Assembly: GCF_040712315.1 (NCBI RefSeq)
Contig: NC_134016.1
Location: 26,545,503 to 26,609,502 of the forward strand
Direction: 5' to 3'
From: Castanea sativa
Taxonomy: Eukaryota; Streptophyta; Magnoliopsida; Fagales; Fagaceae
Length of the DNA stretch: 64,000 bases
Made by a program: the position numbers and the translations under genes. The notes beneath the pieces are model-generated. The model made no database searches, was not told where the DNA came from, and saw only the letters and a list, made by a program, of their open reading frames with translations. Below, piece by piece: positions 57,474 through 64,000 of the stretch (position 1 is its first letter; each line of letters opens with the position of its first letter).

Positions 57474-57491
57474 TGGCGCCGTCTGTGGGAA
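57474..57491 (+). other. Primer binding site of the gypsy element
   Basis: TGGCGCCGTCTGTGGGAA begins two bases after the LTR. The leading TGG fits a tRNA CCA end. The tRNA is not assigned. Confidence 0.6.
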
Positions 57492-57557
57492 AAGACAGTG
57501 TTCTTTTCGTTTGATTATTTGTTTTCAACGATTCGCCTTTCCTAGACAAAAGGTTGA

Positions 57558-58866
57558 ATGGTTCGGACAAGATCAAGGGCTACTAGCCCAAGCCACCAGG
57601 AGAGTAGGGATGCTTCTAGTAATCTCCTCCGCGATCATCAATCAGCGCCTGTTATGCAACTGTCTTCCGTTCAACATATACAATCCATGGCTGCCGCTAT
57701 GGCAGAATTAACCCGTCAAACCAAGAGATGAATAGGGAGATCAATTTAAAGAGGCAACAATATAAAAGACAGGTGGAAGGGCAAGCCTAGAGTCAAGAGG
57801 GTAGTGGAGAAAACATTGAGTCCAAGAATCAGTCAAGGGGTACTGCTTCAAGAAGAGTGCCACACTTGGAAAGGGACATGGACCGGATGAGAAAAGCCAT
57901 GGATGAAATGAAGGAGAATATGAGATGGGCGGACCCCGTTGATGACTTAGTTCACCGAACGGATTCCCCTTTCACGGCTTCCATCAATAGTCATCCCCTA
58001 CCCCCGAAGTCCAAAATGCCTTCCTTGGATTCATATGATGGAAATCATGACCCGTGTTATCACATCGCTGCCTTCAAGACCACCATGCACCTTTAAGGGG
58101 TTCCGGACAGATTATGTGCAGTACATTCCCTACCACACTTAAGGGACCAACGTGGGTGTGCTTCAACAAAATACCCCCAAACTCTGTGGGCTCATTTGAG
58201 GAATTGAGTAAGTTGTTCATCAATAATTTTATTGGAGGTCAACGCCACAAGCGTTCCTCTTCTAGTTTGCTAACTATAGAGCAAGGGAAAAATGAGAGTT
58301 TGCGGTTCTTCATTACCCGGTTCAATAGAGAAGCCTTGACGGTGGATGAAATGGACGACAAGTTGTTGTTGGTCGCCTTCCACAATGGGGTCAACTTCGA
58401 CTTGTTCATTCATAAGCTTTACGAGTAAGAACCACAAACTATGGTCGAACTCGTCCATTCGGCTCAAAATTTCATGAATCCTGAGGATGCTATCATAGCC
58501 AAGAAAAGGAAAAGAGTAGAGTGCTTTGAAGCGGGTCACCCGCATTATCCAAATCAGGGTCCTCGTCCAAGGAAGGCTCGGGCAGAAGAGAAAAAAGATA
58601 AAGATAGTAAGAAGGCGAGCTCTTCAGCGAGAAATCAACAATACACTCCCTTGAATATGCCACCAGAGCAAGTGCTTATGCAAATCAAGGACGATCCGTC
58701 CTTGAAGTGGCCAAAAAAGATGAAAGGAGATCCTAACAAGCGCAATAGGAACAAGTATTATCGCTTTCACAGAGATTATGGGCACGACATGGACGAGTGT
58801 TTTGATTTAAAGCAGGAAATAGAGAATTTTATCAGGCAAGGGAAGTTAAGGAATTTCCTTGGATGA
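57558..58866 (+). pseudogene. gag: Gypsy gag, broken
   Basis: ATG 57558 opens MVRTRSRATSPSHQ. A one-base deletion near 57718 causes a premature stop at 57729, and a TAG follows near 57787. The frame continues at 57857-58096 (LERDMDRMRKAMDEMKENM, a coiled-coil-like stretch, then PFTASINSHPLPPKSKMPSL). It shifts again near 58096 into a gypsy capsid region (FEELSKLFINNFIGGQRHKR; LRFFITRFNREALTV). TAA at 58426-58428 interrupts it. The last part carries CFDLKQEIENFIRQGKLRNF, a typical C-terminus of this group, and ends at TGA 58864. A canonical CCHC knuckle is not visible; a YYRFHRDYGHDMDEC segment sits in its place, as in relatives. Confidence 0.85.
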
Positions 58867-61800
58867 GACTACAAAGACGGGAAGCTGAAGGCCAAGGTGG
58901 AAGAGTCATCACGACCCCTACTTGGAGAAATAAGAGTTATTATTGGAGGAACCTCAGTAGCCCAGTCGTCCAAATTAAGAAAGACATACCTGAAGGTGGT
59001 GCAAAACGTCCAGCTGTCCAGACGATCTCCCAGGACGAGGGAAGCAGATGAGCAAGCCATCACATTCACGGACGAGGATGCTGAACGAGTTCACCACCCA
59101 CATGATGACACAATTGTCATTACTCTGCTCATTGCCGATTGTACGACCGGGAGGGTGTTAGTAGACAATAGCAGCTCAGTAGACATCCTGTATTATCCCG
59201 CCTTCTAACAAATGAGGTTAGGACGAGATCAACTCCGACCAGTGAATTCACCATTAGTAGGATTTGGAGGAATGAAGGTGCAGCCTGTGGGCACCATTAC
59301 ATTACTTGTGGTGGTTGGAGCGTACCCGCAGCAGATAACCAAAGAGGTAAACTTCCTTGTTGTTGATTGTTCATCATCATATAATGCCATTATTGGAAGG
59401 TCGACTTTGAATAGTTGGAAGGCGGTAACCTATACCTACCATTTGTCCGTCAAATTCCCGACCGAGCATGGAGTAGGTCAAGCACAAGAGGACCAGTTAG
59501 CCGCTAGAGAGTGCTACTTAGCCATGTTGGCAATGGACGAGCACGTGCAGACAATGAGCATAGACGAGAGAAGGATTACAATGGAACCCATTGAGGTGTT
59601 AGAAGATGTCCATTTGGACGAGGGCAGCCCCGAGAAGTTCACTAGAATTGGGGCGAGCATGGAAAAAGAGGCAAAGCATACTTTGGTCCAATTTTTGAAG
59701 GAAAGTCTTGATATCTTTGCATGGAGTCATGAGGACATGCTGGGTATTGATCCAAGTGTCATTACTCATTGTCTGAATGTGTGTCCTTACTCCAAACCAG
59801 TGCGTCAGAAGAAGAGGGTTTTTGCTCTTGAGTGAGACAACGCCATCAAAGAAGAAGTTCATAAGTTAATTACCGCGGAGTTCATCCAAGAAGTCTATTA
59901 TCTGGATGGGTTGGTGAATGTAGTCATGGTAAAGAAGGACAACGGCAAGTGGCGGATGTGCATGGACTTTAGTAACTTAAATAAGGCCTGCCCCAAGGAT
60001 AGTTATCCATTGCCACGCATTGACCAACTGGTGGACTCGACTGCAGGTCACAAAATGCTGAGTTTCATGGACGCCTTCTCAGGCTACAACCAAATAAAGA
60101 TGGAAGAGACAAATCAAGAGAAGACTTCATTCATTATTAGCCAAGGGTTATTTTGCTACAAGGTAATACCTTTTGGATTAAAGAACGTGGGGGCGACTTA
60201 CTAAAGACTGGTTAACCATATGTTCTGTCCACAAATTGGACGAAATGTGGAAGTTTATGTAGATGATATGCTAGTAAAGAGTTTGGACGAGGAGAAGCAT
60301 CTGGACGATCTCCAAGAAACTTTTGACACACTTCGACGGTATAACATGAAATTAAATCCAAGCAAGTGTGCTTTTGGAGTCTCGTCAGTGAAGTTTTTGG
60401 GGTTCATGGTCTCGCATAGAGGATTGAGGTGAATCCAGACAAAATCCAGGCGATACTAAATGTAGAACCACCGAAGAACATCAAAGAAGTCCAGTCTCTT
60501 ACCGAACGAGTTACTGCCCTTAACGAGTTTTTTTCGAAAGCTACTGACAAGTGTTTGTCATTCTTTAAAGTCCTCAGGAAGGCATTTGAGTGGACGGACG
60601 AGTATTAGAAAGCCTTCCAAGACCTGAAGGCTTACCTCATAACAGCACCGTTGCTGAGCCCATCTGTACCTGGTGAAGAATTGTATTTGTATTTGGTTGT
60701 GTCCCCGCACGCTATGAGCTCGACATTGGTTAGAGAAGAAGACGGGTTCGAAAACCGGTTTACTATATGAGCCGGGCACTAAGAGGAGCGGAAAGACGCT
60801 ATCTGATGATGGAAAAGCTAGTCTTTACCTTAATCACGGCTTCCAGAAAGTTAAGGAATTATTTTCAATCTCATGTTATCAACGTCCTAACATATCATCC
60901 CCTAAAGAAGGCAATGAACAAGTTGGAAGCTGCTGGATGACTAATCCAATGGGCAGTGGAACTAAGTGAATTTGATGTCAGGTACTAGCCAAGGAGCGCG
61001 ATAAAGGCACAGGCGTTGGCTGATTTCATTGCGCAGTTCATCCCCAGCCAAGACGCGCTGGACAAAGAAGTAGGAGCTGAAAGGTGGGTTATCAATGTAA
61101 ACGGATCGTCCACACTATACGCATGAGGGATTGAAGTCATATTGAAGTCCCTAGAGGGTGATAAGCTGGAATACACAGCCCGTTTACAATACCAAACCAC
61201 CAATAATGAAGCTGAGTATGAAGCTCTATTCAAAGGGCTGGAATTGACTAAGTTTTTAGGGGCGGAGTCAATAATAGTCAACGGAGACTCTCAGCTACTC
61301 ATCAATTAAATGAATGGAATGTGTGAAGCTAAGGAAGATAGAATGAAGAAATACCTCAACAAAGTGAAGCGGCTTGTCTAGAAATTTAAATAAGTGAGCT
61401 TCGTTCAACTCCTGTGGGAGGAAAACATGGAAGCAGGTGCCTTGGCAAGAGCGGCTTCGGCAGGAGGAGTTATTGACGAATACGACAGAATCCAATATAT
61501 GCTAAGCATAGACCTTCCAGATATACAGCAAATAGGAGGAGGAGAAAATTGGATGAGTCCAATTGTAATCTATCTTAAGGATGGAAGGCTTCTAGAAGAC
61601 AAGGACGAAGCTAGGAAGCTAAGGGTTAGGGCTGCCAAATACGTCCTCATAAATGAAGTACTATACAAGCGAGGCTTTTCTCAGCCCTACCTAAGGTGCC
61701 TGGCTCCGGATGAGTCAAACTATGTGTTGAGGGAGGTCCATGAAGGAGCATGTGAAAATCACTTGGGAGCAAGATCGCTAGTTCATAAGGTCGTCCACAC

Positions 61801-62785
61801 AAGCTACTACTGGCCTACAATTCAAGTAAATGCTAAGGCTTATGTTAAGGTGTATGACCAGTGTCAGTGCTATAGCAACGTCCCTAGACAGCCATTGGAG
61901 TACCAGACCCCAATGACGGCCCCATGGCCCTTTGCACAATGGGGACTGGATATCCTAGGTCCTTTCCCCCTAGGAACTAAACAAAGGAAATTTTTGGTAG
62001 TAGGGATTGACTACTTTACCAAGTGGGTGGAGGACAAACCTCTTGCAAAAATCACTCAGCAAAATGTTAAAAATTTTGTTTGGAAGAATATTCTATGTAG
62101 ATTCGGAGTACCTAAGGTACTAGTATCTGATAATGGACGACAGTTTGACAACGCACTTTTCAGGCACTTTTGTAAACAGTTTGGAATCAAGAATCTCTAT
62201 TCCTTACCCTTTCACCCACAGGCAAACAGACAAGCAGAAGTAGTGAACTGATCTCTGCTCAAAATCATCAAGACTCGGCTCAAGGGGGCAAAAGGGGTAT
62301 GGCCATATGAGTTACCAGGTGTTCTTTAGACCTACAGGACGACTGTGAGGACACCAACAGGAGAAACCTCCTTCAAGCTAGCCTATGGAAGTGAAGCAGT
62401 CATACTTGCGGAAATTCATATGGCTAATCATCGAGAGATGAAATATCAGGAGAAAGAAAATGAGGAACAACTTCGTCTTGACCTCGATCTCATTGATGAG
62501 GTAAGGATGGATGCGGAGTGAAGAACAGTGAGATACAAGAATCTTATGGCTAGGCAGCATGATGCCATTGTAAAGCCCAGACGTTTCAACGTTGGGGACC
62601 TCGTTCTTAAAAGGGTGTCTTTGGCAACTAGGAACCTAACTCATGGAAAATTAGGACCCAATTGGGAAGGACCCTATAGGGTAATCAACTGCAAGAGGTA
62701 GGGGTCGTACTACTTGGAAGCTCTGGATGGATGAAAATTAGAGCATCCCTGGAACGTGGAGCACTTGAGGAGGTACTATCAGTAA
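58867..62785 (+). pseudogene. pol: Gypsy pol (protease, RT, RNase H, integrase), broken
   Basis: The enzymes of the family cut the polyprotein, copy RNA into DNA and insert it. Protease motif VLVDNSSSVDILY lies at 59155-59193. Reverse transcriptase follows, with WRMCMDFSNLNKACPKDSYP (from about 59950) and YVDD at 60256-60267. The RNase H first Asp appears changed to Asn (INVNGSS, about 61090); NNEAEYEAL and NGDSQ are kept. The integrase zinc region (61735-61880) ends YDQCQCY, so the first of the two Cys is replaced by Tyr. Core residues in LDILGPFP (61948), SDNGRQ (62128) and QANRQAE (about 62235) remain. In-frame stops end at 59208, 59835, 60204 and 60432; frameshifts lie near 60430 and 60770; more stops follow, for example at 62251. 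Confidence 0.88.
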
Positions 62786-64000
62786 TGAGCTTGGACGAAA
62801 TTCACCAAGGACGAGGTTACAGCTATGGACGAAGTTACTGCTATGGTCTACGTGTTTACTCATGTTTACTGTTGTGTTCTTACTACTACTATTGTGTGTT
62901 TTAAGAATAAAAAATGCACTAGTTCTTAAACTTTTGTATCATCTACAGACAAGTTTGTAAAAGACGAGGTTGTGTACATTTTAAGTATTTTCCAAAGTAT
63001 TTTCCTAAGGCACTGGCTTCTAAGCATGTGCCATATTTGTGGACAATGTTTATATAATAATATGGTTTAGATTTCTAATGTATTTAATGCATAAATCTAA
63101 TTTCCATAATAGTATCCACAAAAAAGGCAAAAGCCTAAGACGAATGAAAATCTCTAGACTCAGGTATATAACGTTCATAAGCTTTCCTCAAAATGAGGAT
63201 AAAAAAGAAAAAAAAAAAAGAAAAAAAAAAGGCTAAGGCATACTCATCTGAAAAGCAGATGAACGAGAAAAGGGCATACAGTGAAGCATTAGAGTCCATG
63301 GACGAGCATCTAGCCAAGACGCTCTAGTGTTCTAGGATGAGTGAAACACTAAAAACGTCTTAAAGAAAGAAAAATACCAATTGCCCAGCCTATAGACGAG
63401 GAAAATGACTGGAAAATTATCATTGCCACACCTAGGACGAGTTACACTTAGAAAATTTAAATGGCAAACAAAACGCCCATGCATAAGTGGGTCGTCCATA
63501 AGAAAAATGCTTGGACGACCCTCCAACACTTGGAGTGGGCAAGCTACTCAAAAGCCAATAACATTAATAATGAGGATAGACTCGTCCATATAATAACATT
63601 CAACGATGGGTAAAAATAAACATTCATCAAAGTTTAAAAATGGTAGATGACCACCGTCCAAAAACTCTTACAAAGTAGGCCTTAAAAGGCAATTGTTAAT
63701 AAACTCGTCCAAAGCACTCTGGACAAGCGAAATGTACTCGAATAAATCTTAAAGATGGTCCTAAAACCATGGACCAAAAAAAAATAAAAGAAAAAACATT
63801 GGAATGAGCAAAATATTAAAAGTCTCGTCTTCAAGCAAGAGGGGCGTCAGCTTTGGGGTCGTCCTGAAGTAGCTGTGTAGTAGCATTGTCCTCCACATCA
63901 TACCCTCTGAACTCGTCTGGAGGAGGGAGCTTGTAGCAGCCCCACCAAGGTTGAGTTTGATGGGACTGAAGTCAATTTCGGGAAATTTCTCCATGGTGTC
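62786..64000 (+). other. Gypsy 3' spacer, with possible antisense ORF end
   Basis: GGACGAG/CTCGTCC words recur every 50-150 bp; an A-rich tract lies at 63200-63230. On the - strand, 63994-63761 opens MEKFPEIDFSPIKLNLGGAA. A different - strand frame reads LPPPDEFRGYDVEDNATTQL up to a stop near 63858. Some Tat-group elements carry an antisense ORF between pol and 3' LTR; this could be the tail of one, but the evidence is thin. Confidence 0.4.

Larger units (their letters stand above)
56816..64000 (+). mobile_element. Ty3/gypsy retrotransposon (Tat/Retand-like), 3' LTR beyond window
   Basis: Order: LTR (56816-57471), primer site, gag (from 57558), protease, reverse transcriptase, RNase H, integrase (ending 62785), then at least 1.2 kb of non-coding sequence rich in GGACGAG words. 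There is no chromodomain after integrase. That, with the DNSSSVDILY protease motif, places it in the non-chromodomain Tat/Retand group. Many stops and frameshifts make it dead. It is the same family as 1-999. Confidence 0.88.

Noticed and set aside
57511..57711. 66-codon + strand frame similar to one at 140-340 (-)
   Set aside because: The similarity comes from homologous gag DNA read in the wrong frame; the MVRTRSRA frame is the one that fits gag.

Overview
This window looks like repeat-rich nuclear DNA from a woody dicot. It is AT-rich, has long A/T, TA, CA and GA tracts, plant-type LTR retrotransposons and L1-type LINEs, and only one convincing host gene. The element types recall Fagales trees such as oak or chestnut, but that is an impression from memory and not something the sequence proves.

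The one intact host gene is a two-exon thaumatin-like protein (PR-5 family) at 50855-52268 on the + strand. It has a signal peptide, 16 cysteines and a TATA box at 50739. No tRNA, rRNA or CRISPR was found.

Layout, left to right. (1) 1-999: 5' end of a Ty3/gypsy element on the - strand, whose LTR edge cuts into a - strand LINE (1000-3814). (2) 4561-5861: solo LTR with 5-bp target duplication. (3) 6106-6684: hAT-type MITE with 8-bp duplication. (4) 7238-8328: solo LTR of family B. (5) 8903-17314: copia/Sirevirus-like element A, carrying an inverted solo LTR of its own family (16115-17068) inside its 3' LTR. (6) 18819-26860: copia/Sirevirus-like element B, inserted in a degraded + strand LINE (about 18040-29220). 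(7) 31522-36319: non-autonomous gypsy element D, holding a MITE in its 5' LTR and a large antisense solo LTR in its interior. (8) 36.3-50.5 kb: MITEs, a 2.2-kb solo LTR with an internal minisatellite, tandem duplications and a nested fold-back element. (9) The thaumatin-like gene. (10) 52.8-56.8 kb: ACC-rich minisatellite, a Harbinger-like MITE and microsatellites. (11) 56816 to the window end: a second copy of the gypsy family seen at position 1, in the opposite orientation, with broken gag and pol.

The most interesting material is elements A and B. They are different families but share one plan: LTR, a long gag with two zinc knuckles and a coiled coil, a non-coding spacer, a second ORF resembling the 'putative plant transposon protein' domain with a C-terminal coiled coil, a polypurine tract, then LTR. 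I see no protease, integrase or reverse transcriptase in either. In both, a short motif that marks the LTR (CTCGACAG in A, TCGCGAG/GTCGC in B) is repeated as an array in the spacer just upstream of the second ORF. This parallel layout suggests a class of pol-less retrotransposons with a dedicated second protein and a matched cis array. All coding copies here carry stops or frameshifts, so any activity would have to be sought in other copies.
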